From NCBI RefSeq assembly GCF_000001735.4, contig NC_003075.7, forward strand, positions 9,425,001-9,489,000: DNA of 64,000 bases, in the 5' to 3' direction. The stretch comes from Arabidopsis thaliana (Eukaryota > Streptophyta > Magnoliopsida > Brassicales > Brassicaceae). The notes beneath the pieces were generated by a model, which worked only from the letters and a program-made list of their open reading frames with translations, did not search any database and had not been told where the DNA came from. A program made the translations under genes and the position numbers. Positions 25,605 to 40,200 of the stretch are shown one piece after another. Each line of letters opens with the position of its first letter. Positions within the stretch are counted from its first letter, which is position 1.

Positions 25605-26746
25605 GTCTTTTTACTTGCAACCAAAGGGCATTTTGGTCGTTTTTTAAGTTTCATGGACCAGATATGCATGTAGTTGTTAACATGTATGTATTTTCTTAGA
25701 AAGAAAGAAAAACAGATTAATATTTTTCTAGCTTAAACCAACATATATGTGTCATGCTAACAAGTAACAACAAATATTTAGAGCCAATGCTATCAGATAT
25801 TATGACTTTGAAATCATTTTGTTTTGTTTTGTTGCAATAAATATTTTGGACAAAACTATCACAAGAAACTTTATTGCAATAATATTTATAGTGTCTAGCG
25901 AGTAGCCACAAACCAAGAAGTACAATTGATGTAGGAAATGCAAAAGAAAATTAAATGGTCCAAATTGTTTCATGTGGCTATGTGAAAAATATTAAATAGT
26001 GGGCTAAAAATAGTTGAAATTTCTAAAAGTTTTTCCAGGATTTTTTTTTTTTTTTTTTTTGTTAAACTTAAAAACTTAAAACTTATACTTTGGGCCCAAG
26101 TGTTCCTGGCATTACCATTACAACTATAAGTGAGAAAGAGATTACCATATGTCATACATGAGTATGGGCAAAGTTTAGGCCTTATTGAACATGTAGGTTA
26201 GGCTATGGGCCACTTCTTGGGTTTGAAAGGTTAACGCAAGTGCTTATCCCCACTACATGTTAAATTTAAAACTCTGATTTTTCAATGGTGTTGAATTGGA
26301 CTGCTCTGAGATGTTGAAAATGCTAGATGATCAATAGGATTGGATACGTTTAACGTATTTAGGATATACTAGGCCATGAAGTAGTAATATTTGTACTAAT
26401 TGTCTTGCTAAAAAGGTAAGAGCATGAGGGTTCATGTTTTCCTATGTAAGCAGCTTGGTGTCGGATTTACTCTCTTTGGAGAGTAGCCTCTTCTCATCGG
26501 AGCATTGATCTATAACGTTTTAGCCGCAAAGAACAAAAACCCCGAAAAAGATGATCTCATGATCATGTTCAAATCTAGAAACATAAAGAGGGGTATCAAT
26601 CTGTTTATACTTCACATAGATCTCCATTCCTGTTTTTGTGGGTGAATAAATGTAACAAAAATATTTGTTCCCCTTAATATTACAACCTTATGATGATTAC
26701 CAAAACATACTTAAAATGTATACCTATTATTAATAAATAATGAGTT
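25605..26746. other. Intergenic between convergent ATHB2 and DUF761 gene
   Basis: Holds the two facing 3' ends. A poly-T run of about 22 bases lies at 26040-26060. No coding frame of interest, no RNA gene recognised. Confidence 0.6.
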
Positions 26747-28168
26747 CTACCTCGAAGAATTTGCAGAGATCTTATTAGTAGATCTCTTGATAGACTCGAT
26801 TCTTTGTAACCTAATCTGTTCTCTGAACTTTGCAATGAACTCATCTGCCTTCTTGTCCACGTCACTTCCATTGTTGATCTCACTAACTCCTTCTTCCTCT
26901 ACTATCTTCTTCTCAACCTCGTCGTGGATTTCATTTTCTCCTCTTCTCTGTTCTCCATTCTCGGATTCTTCCACTGCCTTGCTTCCCAAGTTACTTCTTT
27001 GATCATTCTTCTCTGTGTCTTGTTCCTTCGATTCCACGATTGGATCGGACCACCAAACCTTTTTAGGAGCGTTTCTTTTCATCTTTTGCTCCGAGGACTT
27101 TCTCCGTTCGTTGCTTAGTCTGAATTTTGTCGGAGGTGACTTATAATACTCCACCGGAGGTGGTGGAGGAGGAGGCGGCGGAGGATGAAACTCACCTCCT
27201 GCAAATTTCGTCTTGTGAACTGATGATTCTCTCCTCTCAACCCTGTAAATTCCGGGATGATCTTTTCTCGACGAGGAGTTATAAAACGCCGGTAGTGGTG
27301 GCGGCGGCGGAGGAGGCGGTGGCGGAGATGGATGGAACTCAGATGCGAGATTAGGTATAGGATTCGACTTTCTTGGAGAAGAGAAAGAAGAAGGTGGTGT
27401 CAGATTCTTGATCAACGGCTGTGATTCAACTGTAGTCAGATTCTTAACGGACGGTAGAGATTCAACCTCCTTTGATGATGATGATGATGATGAAGATGAT
27501 CTTGACCTCCATGGAATCGGAGAAGGAAGCACATCACTATTATCATCACCAAGAGTCTTCAGAAGTTCTCTCTTAGATCTCACTTTCTCCCATCGACCGG
27601 AATTATCGCCGGAAGAATCAGAAACACGAGAATAATTCAAGCTCCGAACCGGCAAAAGCAGAGGCTTCTCTCTGTTTTCTGAACTAACTCGATCAACGAA
27701 ACGAGTCTCAACCTCGGGGATTTTCATGTGGTACTTGTTCTTCCATGTCTGAAACTTACGTTGATCACCGGAGGAATCATCGGACGGTTCAGATTCACTC
27801 TCGTGACCCACGTTAAAAACAGAGGATACTTCAAGAATCTTAGGCACATATGAATGCGAATTATTATTACTATGATCAGCTTTGTTGTGATCACTATTGC
27901 TTGTTCCTCCACCTCCTCCTCCGTCGTAGTTCCTGCGGCTGAAGAGACCGTAAGAGACTGCGATACCGACGAAAACAAGGTGGAGAAGCTCGAGGAGTCT
28001 TGTTTGGTTAGCAAGCTCTGGTGTCTGAGAAAGGAAGACAGGTACGACGGCGCAGAGCACGGTGAGGATAAGAGCTTTAAAGATGAATCGAGAGTAGAAT
28101 TTTCTAGGGTTTTGATCTTCTTTATTACCCAATTGGATTGGTTTCTTCAAGCTTCTTGCTTCCACCAT
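26747..28168 (-). CDS. Proline-rich DUF4408/DUF761 membrane protein
   Basis: Single-exon gene of 473 residues with its ATG at 28168. N-terminal MVEARSLKKPIQLGNK is followed by two hydrophobic helices (about residues 28-47 and 58-77), matching the DUF4408 layout. The middle is Ser/Pro-rich and disordered, with two runs of nine or ten prolines near residues 285 and 335. The C-terminus ADEFIAKFREQIRLQRIESI is the DUF761 (cotton-fibre) motif. Annotated in Arabidopsis as a hydroxyproline-rich glycoprotein family member (At4g16790 as I recall), but the absence of a clear signal peptide and the two N-terminal helices fit a membrane-anchored protein with a cytosolic tail better. Biochemical function unknown. 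Confidence 0.93.
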   Translation of the reverse strand: MVEARSLKKPIQLGNKEDQNPRKFYSRFIFKALILTVLCAVVPVFLSQTPELANQTRLLELLHLVFVGIAVSYGLFSRRNYDGGGGGGTSNSDHNKADHSNNNSHSYVPKILEVSSVFNVGHESESEPSDDSSGDQRKFQTWKNKYHMKIPEVETRFVDRVSSENREKPLLLPVRSLNYSRVSDSSGDNSGRWEKVRSKRELLKTLGDDNSDVLPSPIPWRSRSSSSSSSSSKEVESLPSVKNLTTVESQPLIKNLTPPSSFSSPRKSNPIPNLASEFHPSPPPPPPPPPPLPAFYNSSSRKDHPGIYRVERRESSVHKTKFAGGEFHPPPPPPPPPPVEYYKSPPTKFRLSNERRKSSEQKMKRNAPKKVWWSDPIVESKEQDTEKNDQRSNLGSKAVEESENGEQRRGENEIHDEVEKKIVEEEGVSEINNGSDVDKKADEFIAKFREQIRLQRIESIKRSTNKISANSSR

Positions 28169-28741
28169 TAGAGAGAAAAAGTGAGTGTTGTAGAGAAGTT
28201 GTCAAGGTTCTTTATTTTGGTGATGAAAGAAGAGAGAGATAAGTAATAAGTTAGTGGAAATGCTAGACTTAGAGGTTAAGTTCTGTTTTTTTTTTTTTTT
28301 TTTTTTTTGTTGTTGTAAGAAGAAAAATGAGATTGAAGAGAACAAAATCTGGAATTGAAGTTGATGTGTGAATTCATTCCTAACTTTATTTTTTTGGTTT
28401 CAAATACTATTCTAACGTTATTTTGATTATTTGACAGCGACTACAGAATCGCTACTTCAAACTGTCTAGAAAATCCAAATGTTACATAGGTTTGTTTTAG
28501 TTTTCTGTTATTTATTAGATTATTATTTTTGTAGTGCATGAATTACACAAAATGGAAAACGGGATACTATAAGAAAAAAATATAACTATGTTCAAAAACT
28601 ATAAAATGTCACAACATGGGTTTAAATTGAGGAGTATGTGAGTTATAGAGGACGTTAAGTGATCATAACGATTGACGCTCTCTGTGGGTAATCAAAAAAT
28701 CTTTAAGCTTTGAGCTTTTTGAATTAGCAAAGTTTTTTGAA
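28169..28741. other. Promoter of the DUF761 gene
   Basis: Non-coding. Contains a poly-T tract of about 25 bases at 28287-28309 that probably varies in length. No other feature before the retroelement remnant starting at 28742. Confidence 0.55.
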
Positions 28742-28760
28742 TTCCCACAGACGGCGCCAA
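28742..28760 (-). other. Retroelement primer-binding site remnant
   Basis: The minus strand reads TTGGCGCCGTCTGTGGGAA. A TGGCGCC start followed by GTCTGTGGGAA is the tRNA primer-binding site plus downstream bases seen in many plant LTR retroelements of Gypsy or TRIM type. It begins three bases after an LTR-like end, the plus-strand TGTTAAACTCG at 28763, which gives the canonical CA end on the minus strand. No gag or pol coding is left nearby. Confidence 0.6.
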
Positions 28761-28762
28761 AT

Positions 28763-29400
28763 TGTTAAACTCGTATTTCAACTACGACCATAACACCAGC
28801 CGGTAACCTTGGTCGGCTAATGCAATAAAGGGTGCAAATTATAAAAGCTGTTAAATGTAAAAAGGTGTAGAATAAATATAGCAATTAGTTGATAATACGT
28901 TTAGAGAATATCACAGAGTAGGTCGCGTAGGCATATGAGTCCGGAGGAATCTGTATTCTCTTCTTTTGGTCTATTTACGCTAAGATCCATCTAACACAAT
29001 TATCACTGGACTGGAGAAGATTAAAAGATAGTCACGATTCTTTTTCTTTTACTTAGCGTAAACTTGTCGATAAGGTATCTATACTTCTGAATATAATAAA
29101 CTTCAAAAATCGAGAAAAGGAATTTATCTTATTGTGTTTTGTTGTTGATCTGATAAGGTTTAAAGTTTAGTATCTAAAATCACTGTATAGACTCAACGGT
29201 AGACGTGTAAAACTGTTATTTGAATCCGAGACTATTCAATTTAAGACGTTCGAGATAATTGCCCAAATATATGGAAAGTAAGAAAATCAAAAAATATTTA
29301 ATAAATCTCTATTTATCAATATCCTAATTTAAAAATATTTACATTTAGATTTGTATTTATCTTATATAAAAAAGAGATTAACACAAAAGAGTGTATTTTG
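28763..29400 (-). mobile_element. Probable LTR remnant of a Gypsy/TRIM-type retroelement
   Basis: Starts with TGTTAAACTCG on the plus strand directly beside the primer-binding site at 28742-28760, so this would be a 5' LTR in minus orientation. The segment is non-coding and contains an 11 bp perfect inverted repeat (28974-28984 and 29052-29062, TTTACGCTAAG). The outer end is not defined: I chose about 29400, where the sequence becomes featureless AT-rich DNA. The second LTR and the internal region are missing. Confidence 0.4.
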
Positions 29401-29930
29401 TATAATTATTCAGTCTAATATAATTTTTTCAAACACTTTATGTTCTTTATTCTCGTCAATTAATCAAAAATTACTTAAATCATTTTGACAGGTCAAGCTG
29501 AAAAAGTGTCTACTAATCAACACATCATTTTAGCACCACTTTGGTGGGGCGGTGGATCACACTGGTCGGTTACTTTTGTCGACTCTTTAAGATTTCTTTT
29601 GACAAACTTATTTCTTTTTATAAAACAAACTTCACATAAGAAGCATTTGTTTTCAACCATTAGCTTAAAACATACGCATAAAGTATAACCACTGATTTTT
29701 TAAGTTTTTAACCAATGCGATTCTAGCTTCTGCTCTTCCTCTTTCCTTATTTCCTTTTTGATTAGAGAGTCACATAATTTGACATCAAGACTATGAACGC
29801 ACAAACACAAACAGTGACATTTAGATGTTTTTTTTTCCTTGCTTAGACCATTCCGGTTATTAATATCCAACTCAATATTTATTGAAACTAAATTGATAGG
29901 ACACTAATGATTCTTTCTCTTATAAGGTTT
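29401..29930. other. Intergenic, 3' flank of the hydratase gene
   Basis: AT-rich non-coding DNA and the likely 3' UTR of the minus-strand gene ending at 29931. Nothing else recognised. Confidence 0.5.
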
Positions 29931-32000
<2,070 letters not shown>

Positions 32001-32316
32001 CTTCACCGTCTCTGACCCAAGTTTCGATTATTAAAAATAAAAAGCGTTCCTTTTTGCTTTAAAAGATTTGCTCTGTCCGAAAAAACTCTTCTTTGTTATC
32101 TGAAACATAAATGCTGTACCGGGACATAACCGGTTCCAAATCTAGGCTCATTTTCAATTCCGGTTCCATTTAGTGAACACGGGGTTTCTTCACTCTAAAA
32201 AATATCGGTTTAGATATCAGCTCAACTTCATTATTCATTAACATGTAGATGATATACAAAAGAGAGGGGAAAGAATGCAAATTACATTGTTGGTGAAGAG
32301 TAGACTACTCAAAGAC
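32001..32316. other. Short intergenic spacer
   Basis: Between two minus-strand genes; carries the hydratase promoter and the 3' UTR of the upstream gene. No other feature seen. Confidence 0.6.
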
Positions 32317-34358
32317 TCAGACTTTGTGTATCCATGCGTCAAGTCGAAGCTGCTTCAATGGTGGAACTATCTTCCTTTTGTTCTTTTGCGGGCAGCGCCA
32401 TTTTCCTGCGATCTCTTTAGCAACGGAGGACAGTTGATTTGACATTTCTCCCAAAACTCTTCTCTTTTTCTCTCTTTCTTCTGTGTTATCCTCCCCAGCT
32501 TTTGTCTTCAACTCTTTACTACTCGAACACTTCACCAGAACTTCTGTATTTGGTTTCTTCAGGGAACATTGGTCTCTTGCTTCTCTGAAACTTGCCTTTT
32601 TCATCGTCACAAATCCAGTTTGATTGCTTTGTCCGTGAACATTTTCCTTGTCATATGATTCTTGTTCTATTGGAGGAGACTTTTGTCTGTTGGAGTTCAT
32701 GGAGATGGATTCTTGAATATGTATTGGTCTCAACTCATGTAAAGAAGTGTCGTTCTTCGAAGGTGATTTGAGTTTTGGGTTGTATCTGGAAACTCTGGGG
32801 CTAAACCTTGCTTCTTCTTGTAGTTCACATAATAATGGTTCCTGCTTGAAGCTTGATTCTTGTTTCACATCTTTCTTTGAGGCATTTAACAATCTAACTG
32901 ATGACCTCTTTTCCATTTTTTGGTCTGAAACTGCATTGTCTAAAGAAACCTCCTTGGCCTAAAATGTAGAATCGAGAAAGAGTCAGTGGGAACTAACAGA
33001 ATCTAAAGTCAACACAAAATTGTGCCATTGAAAATAACTGAAAAGTGAAAACTGGATTTCATCTCATTTAATAGTGATCCACACAAGTTTCTTTCTTTAG
33101 ACTACGGATGTTGTGGCAAGCTTGTAGACTTTAAAGTGCAGTAATGACAAGAACATAACTTACTGTGTCTGTGGCTATGTTTTCCTTGTAGTCATTTGAA
33201 TCTAACCTGCCAAGACCAACAGTCTCTTGCCTGCTCTTAATTTTTCGAAATATACCGGAACTAATTCCCTCCTCAGTGTCACTCTCCTCAATGATTAACT
33301 CATCTTTCTCAGAATATAAAAATCCAAATTCTTGAATGTCTGAAAGCTGAGGAGATTGATACTCATAGCTTGAAAACCAGTTTCTGAGATCAGGAGGCTC
33401 TGATAGAACAAGAAACAAAACATGTAAGATTCAGCTCTGGCCGTTCTAACTATAAACCTGAGTCACTTTAATAACACATTAAAAGAAAGCAAACATCACT
33501 AACATATACAAACAAGTGCCTTTTACTCACCCGAAAGAACAGACTGCGACTCAGAGAAATCTGTAACCTGCAAGGAGACTAATTCATGAGCAGGCATAAG
33601 AGTTAAGAAAATTTACTGATGTAACTACGGCATAGGAAGCAATACCTTTGTAGAAGAGACAAGTTCTTGCTCTAATAACCTCGGACAAACATCATTTCCT
33701 TCAATTTTTGGTGACTCATTTTCTGTTTGGGTCTCCTTTACACATTCACTTTCTCCAGGAACAGACAATTCAAGTCCATCACTTGTATCCAGCAACGGCG
33801 ATTCATAGACATAGCTCGAAAACCATTTACCTAAATCAGGAGGTTCTGAGAAGGAAATGGACCAAACCAGATTAAAGTTACAAACAAATCCATCAATAGC
33901 ACATACATTCACAATAATCATCCAAAAGAGAGTCTACCAGAAGGAAGTGATTCATCAATAACACCACCAGGATTTGCTTTGTTGACCACATCTACTTCGA
34001 TTTCAATTTCATTGATTGAAGAAGACAATGGTAACGATTCATATACATAACTGGGAAACCAATTCGTAATATCTGGTGGTTCTGTAACAAATACCCAAAA
34101 TAAAAAATGTTAGAAAAAACCTAGAAACTGCAACAAAAGGCCGCTTAAGAGAGATATTAACTAAACCTAGTTATTAATGACTCACCGGAAATGGGAGATG
34201 TTGAATCGGAGTATCCATCTTCCTGCTACAGAATATTAAGAGAGAAATTCAAACTCAAAACCCTAGCTAAATGTCCAGAAATTTCAGCAACAAATTCACA
34301 AAAACGCGAACAATTATAACAGAATTAAAAATCTCACCACTGAGATGAATTCCGGCAT
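32317..34358 (-). CDS. Uncharacterised protein with three EPPD-WF-SYVYESP modules
   Basis: Function unknown. Exons (minus): 34338-34358, 34186-34225, 33938-34081, 33646-33845, 33531-33567, 33164-33399, 32317-32958; 439 residues (438 if the alternative acceptor giving a start at 34222 is used, since the acceptor is a TAGCAG tandem). The protein starts MPEFISV. Three exons each begin with the same module, EPPDITNWFPSYVYESLPL, EPPDLGKWFSSYVYESPLL and EPPDLRNWFSSYEYQSPQL, each entered in phase 1 so that the Glu codon is split. The C-terminal half is Lys/Ser/Glu-rich and disordered, ending with a conserved-looking basic tail (VAKEIAGKWRCPQ...LKQLRLDAWIHKV). No transmembrane helix. I recall it as At4g16807; a relation to JASON-like proteins is possible but unverified. 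Confidence 0.85.
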
Positions 34359-35071
34359 TAGAGCTCTCCACTTCGTCTCTCTCTCTTTTGCTCAAAGTTT
34401 TTGATTCTGCAATCTGAGAGATGTTTGTTTTTGATTTTCGATTTTTTTTTTTTTATGGTTTCGCGCGCTAATTTCACCTAAAATTATGGGGGAGCGGAAA
34501 CAAAATTTGATGTTGGACCTTATAATATTAATGGGCCTATAATTTAAAACCCAAACTAATGAAGGCTTTTTGCGCTATATGTTATTCAATTAAGGGTCCA
34601 AAATAGTGCATTGAGAGAAATTTAATGAATAAGGATAAACTTAATTAGGGAAAATAAATTAGATTTATTTCTTCTTTTTATTAGATGTGTTTTTTTTTCT
34701 ATCTGATTTCTTCCTTTTATTAGGGGCCATTTTTTTTCTTTCTAAATAAATTAGATTTAACACAAGATTCTTTTGCAGATTAAGTCTGCTCTATTTGTTT
34801 GTTTGCTTTGTGGAATCATCGAAAATGTGAAAAGTGGACAAGTGGCTTCATAAAGGAGGGCAAAAAACCATAATTAAAAGTATATTCAAATTAAAATGAT
34901 AAGCAACTGTTACATGGCTATGACTTTTTGGGTCATGCTACATGTTGAAATAGTATTTTATAGATAAAAGTGATTAAGCATACACTTAATCTAGATGTGA
35001 AAAAACAACATAAGCATGAAAAAGAGAATGGGAAGAGAGAATGAAGAACTACCCCGGCCCACCGGAGATCA
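34359..35071. other. Intergenic spacer
   Basis: Promoter of the EPPD-module gene (CT-rich leader at about 34370-34400, poly-A/T tract near 34443) and the 3' flank of the VEFS gene. No further feature recognised. Confidence 0.55.
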
Positions 35072-37253
35072 CTAGATGAGGTTTCCACTACCGCTTGCGC
35101 TTCCGCCTTCACGACCACGACCACCTCGGCCTCGGCGACCACGACCTCTACGACCACCGCTTCTGCGACCACCAACACTACTCCATTGCCACTCTATCAT
35201 CTTTGGAGTTGGTACGATCGGCCTTTTCCCAAAGCTTCTCTGAGTAGATGTGGACCATGTGGCATCTTGCGAAGATTCTGTAACAGTAGCTGACTCCATT
35301 TGCTCGCATAATGTCGACCCGTTATTACCTTGTTCTCCCACATCTATTCCATCTTGTTCCCCATGTGTAGTAGCTTCAGTTGCAACTGGGGCAGTCTCAG
35401 TAGTTTCTGTGTTCCCCCTAGCCAAAAAAATAAAATCCAATTAATAAAAAAGTTATATATCTTTGTGCTCCTAAACAATAAAAACAATATAAAAATTTGC
35501 AATCGAAAATCTTCATATTACTTGTCTCTGTTTATGTCATCGTCGACAACATCCATATTATCAGTCGTCCTTGTGTTGTTATTGTTTATGTCATCGTTGG
35601 TAGTTGAGATATTATGGTAGATGATGGTATTGCATTTGTTCATGGTGACTCTGTCAAGAAGTCCATAATCCCATTGTTTGATCATGAATTGTCTCCAGCA
35701 CCTGGAATTTTTTTTTTTTCCAATAAACAAAACAAAATTCTATATGTGTATGTGTATAAGTTGGTGTATTGATATAGTTTTGAAGAGATAATTACAAGTC
35801 GAGTGATAAGTTACTGCGCAGCTCTTGCAGGTGTAATCTTGAGAATGCTTCACATGCCCAAGGAATATGAGCATCTGCAACAATCCTGAAACATAAAATC
35901 ATAATTTGAGTTATGCTAATGTTTTATAAGCCTAACAAACGTATGGAATGTAAGACATATATAAAAGGTCTTTAATCGTATGGATGTTAGCGTAAGAAAT
36001 ATCGTTAGTTACCTTTGCTGTTTAACAAAGGAGTTCCAAAGTTTTATGAATCTCTCTGCTACGATTTCATTCTCATCCATGGAACCATTAAGCATCTACA
36101 GTTTTTTAGAAAAATTGATGTCATTAGCAAGAATAATCGTATACCACTTTTGTTGTTTATTTAGTAAAAGCATAAATAATTCATGGAATATATATATACC
36201 TGGCTTTCTTCGAGATGTGCAGCATCATCATTTTTGTCGACGTCATTTTCGCTATCTCGGTCAGACATAACTTGCTCAAGTGACAATGGCTTTGTAACAA
36301 CAAAAACATGCAGTTTTTGGTTAGTGACAATAAAAAATTCACGTGGATATACAAACCGAAGCAGAAATACGAATTTAAATGAGAAGAATCAGACCAGAGA
36401 GGTACGTGAATTGGGACCAAGTATACTTTGATAATACATAATAACGTGAAATTCAAAGACTATGCAAAAGAAGGAGCATGAATCACCTGACCGGTTCGGG
36501 AATGATAGAACTGGCGTTTATGAAGAGGCAAGTAGTGGCTGGAAACAAATTTACCCAGTAATGGTAGATTAAATACACAAAAATGGTAAATTAAAATAAC
36601 AGCCTGTCATGATGAAAAAAAACACAGGGCTTTGGGCGAGATTCGGAAATGTGGACCCTTAAATAGTTTTGAGAATTTGTTTAAAGAAAGAAATATACAA
36701 ATAGAGATATGTGAAAATTTGATAAAATATAGTATATAATAGTGTTATCAAGAGGTAGATATAGAATTTTTGGTTTGAATACAAACTATACAATGTACTA
36801 TATATACCAAAAATAAAATAATATATAGACATTTTCATTAAGATTGTATTAGTAGTATCTATAAAAGATTTGTTTATTTTAATACATTGAATCTAAAAGT
36901 AAAGTTAAAAATCTAGAAAATATAAAATCAAATGAATTAAGTAAACTGTGTAATAAAATTAAAACGAGATTTTTAAAAGAAGAAACATCCACTAAGAAAC
37001 AAAGTAAAAAACAAAATTTAGAAAATCATTCTTCGACTTCATATTTATTTTTCTTGGTCGAAAAATCATTACTCAAAAGAAACCAATAATATACAAAATT
37101 TTGACATTAGAAACATATGAAATTGGGACCCTAAAATTCAGTTTCAGAAGTGGGGAGTTTTCAAATACTATAACCACATTTATCAACAAACCTTGTAGCC
37201 TTTGATCGCTTAGCAGGGACCTTAGCTTCTGTTGTCAGCTTAATCGGATCCAT
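35072..37253 (-). CDS. Truncated VRN2-like VEFS-box protein with RGG tail
   Basis: Partial paralogue of VRN2 (51708-54725 in this window). Exons (minus): 37192-37253, 36487-36538, 36200-36289, 36013-36095, 35796-35885, 35522-35701, 35072-35417; 300 residues. Exon 1 starts MDPIKLTTEAKVPAKRSKA, equivalent to the 3' part of VRN2 exon 9. Later exons follow VRN2 exons 10-14 with the same boundaries: LHKRQFYHSRTGQ, LEQVMSDRDSENDVD, FIKLWNSFVKQQR, DAHIPWACEAFSRLH, CWRQFMIKQWDYGLLD. This is the VEFS domain, which in PRC2 contacts the SET-domain methyltransferase. The C2H2 finger and everything before it are absent. The last exon has no counterpart in VRN2: it adds about 115 residues ending in an Arg/Gly-rich stretch (GGRRSGGRRGRGRRGRGG). 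I recall it as At4g16810. Whether it makes a functional PRC2 competitor is unknown. Confidence 0.88.
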
Positions 37254-40200
37254 TATAACAAAAAGGACGTTGAATCTATAAGATAAATTATAATAATTAT
37301 TATTATTATTGTATCTTCGATTGAGAAATGTAAGAGGAAAACTTAGAAAATGGATATATAATGAAATGTAAAAAGAGAACGAAAAAATGAAAAGAACTCA
37401 TGCGACGGTAATATGGAAGCTATATTCGCTAACATGGAATTTTGGATAGCTGTGGAGATTAAGTTGAGACCTGGTCGGAAAGAGTAGATTCACCGGAGAA
37501 GAGAGATAATCACCGGAAAACGAGGAGGAGGAGGAGGTGTTGAAACTCTTGTTTTTTTTTTGTTACTCACCAACTTTTGTTATCTACATCAAAACATATC
37601 TCACCTTATATATACAAATTATTTGAAGTCTTGTTAGGGAATATAAAAAAAAAAAAATACATAAAAATAAGTTATATAAGGTAGGGAATTTTTTAAAAGT
37701 TAAAAATAATCCTATATAAGTAAATAATTTTTAATTTATATTGACTAACACTTATTTGTTGGTAAAGAATAAAGATAAGGTAGATTCGTCGAACGATGAG
37801 TAGTATGTCTTGGATATGAATGGACTTTATGTTTATATTGACTAATATTTATTTTTTGGCAATGATAAAATTAGATTCGTCGAACGGCTGAGTCGTATGT
37901 GTTGGATCTGAATTGATCATGTTCTTAGAAAGAAAAAAACATACGGAAAGCACACACTTGATCCTTATTGATGGGGAGGCAAAGTGAGGTCCTAAAACAA
38001 CAAAATCATGAAAGTTTTTAGAAAGACAAATGAGAGTTTTTTTTTTTTTGAAGATTCTTATGGTTTGAGTAAAATTAAAATAGAGTGTAAGATGTTAGGC
38101 GATTGAATATTTTTGAAAAGCACATATGAACATGAGTCATGCCACAAATTATGGACATGGATGAACGAAACAAGGAGAGTGAATCTCAAATGTAAGGTTT
38201 GAATCTAGTTAGACATCGTAGGTGCATGTGTGTGGAAGCTAGACACAAATGTAGGAAATATAAATACTTGATCGAATTGTACGTTGGATAGTCGATCGGA
38301 TAGAGTTGTCTTAGGTATTGGATCGTGGGCAAGTGACTACATAAAAGTATTTCTGGCGAACGAGACATGACTAGTGGCTCTGGCATTTCTAGTTAGCTTA
38401 TGTAATACGTCATATCTATCGAGATCTCGATTAGCATTGGTGACCGACGAGTACATATTTTTGTACAATTGTGTTTGATGTTTGGTCAGTTCAACATAAA
38501 GAATCATATAAGTTATTAAAAACCCTAGTTTGTGTCAATGATAAATTATAAATAAATTAATAATGCTTAACAACTAAACTATCTTTGTAAATATTTTCCT
38601 ATTTTAATGTGTACATATATTTAGGTCTTGAATGGAGAAAGTGCGAGGCGGCAGTGGTCCGAATAGTGATAATATATACTCCTTCCCAATGTTCGTTACA
38701 AAATTCGTTTTTATAAAAAAAATCACACATATTAAACATAATCAATGTTTATACTATTTGAACCATCTAAAATATCAATTTATAAGGAACGGGGAGTATA
38801 GTTTTGTTATTATTTGAACTATCTTGCATGTTTTTCGCTATGTTGTGCATCATTTTATTCGGAGTCTATTTACAGTTTATTTGTCCTCAATGTTAGATGT
38901 CAGTCTACCATTTCTTTTAATAACATTACTAAATAAAACATTTTACAAAAATAGACTAGGACATTTAAAGGTTTTTTTTTGCTGACTCAACATTTAATGT
39001 TATAATTAGACAAAATGGGATTTAAATATATTATTCCAGTTTGATGAATATTGAGAAACGGAAATTAAATTATTTTAAAAACATTTATTATCCTTTGAAT
39101 TACATATATAGAAATATTTATTGACCAACCAAAAGACAAATATTTAAATTACACTAATATATATCATAAGTCTTTCATTTGGTCAACAAATATTTATATA
39201 TATAGAAGAAAATCAGAAGATAATAAAAGTGCAGAAGAAAATGTAGTAGAAAATTACAGAGTTTCTTTAATTTGTGTAAAATATGTCAAAATGAAGTTTT
39301 TTTGAAACAATTGGAGTATAATTTGTTTTGATACATATGAAAAAATCAAACTGTTATTGATGACATCTAGAAATGGGTTTCAGTAAACAGGCTTTATTGT
39401 TATAGATCATTATAGGCCCATTAAATGGCTGCGATTCCGTATATTCAGAAGTCAGAACAGTACAAGTTTAGTCAAAATGCTGAATCGACGGGTTAGACTT
39501 TTCCACGTGTCATTAAGACAGTTGAGGAGCAACGGCAACCATCTATAACGGTTCAACACGCTTCGTTGAGACTTGAGAATTTAGTTCTTCAGATAGTTCA
39601 TCATCAGGAGTATGTTTGTTTAGACTACTACTGATGCCAGGCTGTTATAGTTGTGAGTTGTGACATTTCCCAGGTGGAGACTTGTTCAAGTTTCCGTACG
39701 GGATACTATTGTTTGTTTTTGATAAACTTGTTAAATAAAGTTCGGATCCATTATATTATACCTTCAGTTTTTCTAAATATATAATCGATGAACTCGAATT
39801 TGAGTTTGAGTTGATGTTTTGCATTTGTAAGTACAATAATTAAATTACTTTTTCTAATAATAGTTGACCAATACATATACTTTTAAACTTTCACGCTCGT
39901 GTGTATGATTTAGACATTAGAAATAAACAAATTAAGTACCGGAAATCATAATTCTACGACGTAAAGTTCTCGTCTGTTGAACGGTTGTGAAGTTTGGATG
40001 AAAGATGTCATTTCTATGATTTTTCGGTGTAATACTGTAATGCAAGAAAAATTCATGAAAGTTGTTTCTGTCAAACGTTTGAATTGGTTAGACAAACGTA
40101 CAGCTTGTAAACAAAAAGTTGTCTTTGAATTGGTTAGACAAAAGTATATGTTTGCAGTTGTTTTTATATAATAGCTAGGTTTTATACGGTTGAATATTTA

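Noticed and set aside
27854..28171. Plus-strand frames opposite the DUF761 gene
   Set aside because: Shadows of the Ser/Pro/Glu-rich coding region on the minus strand.
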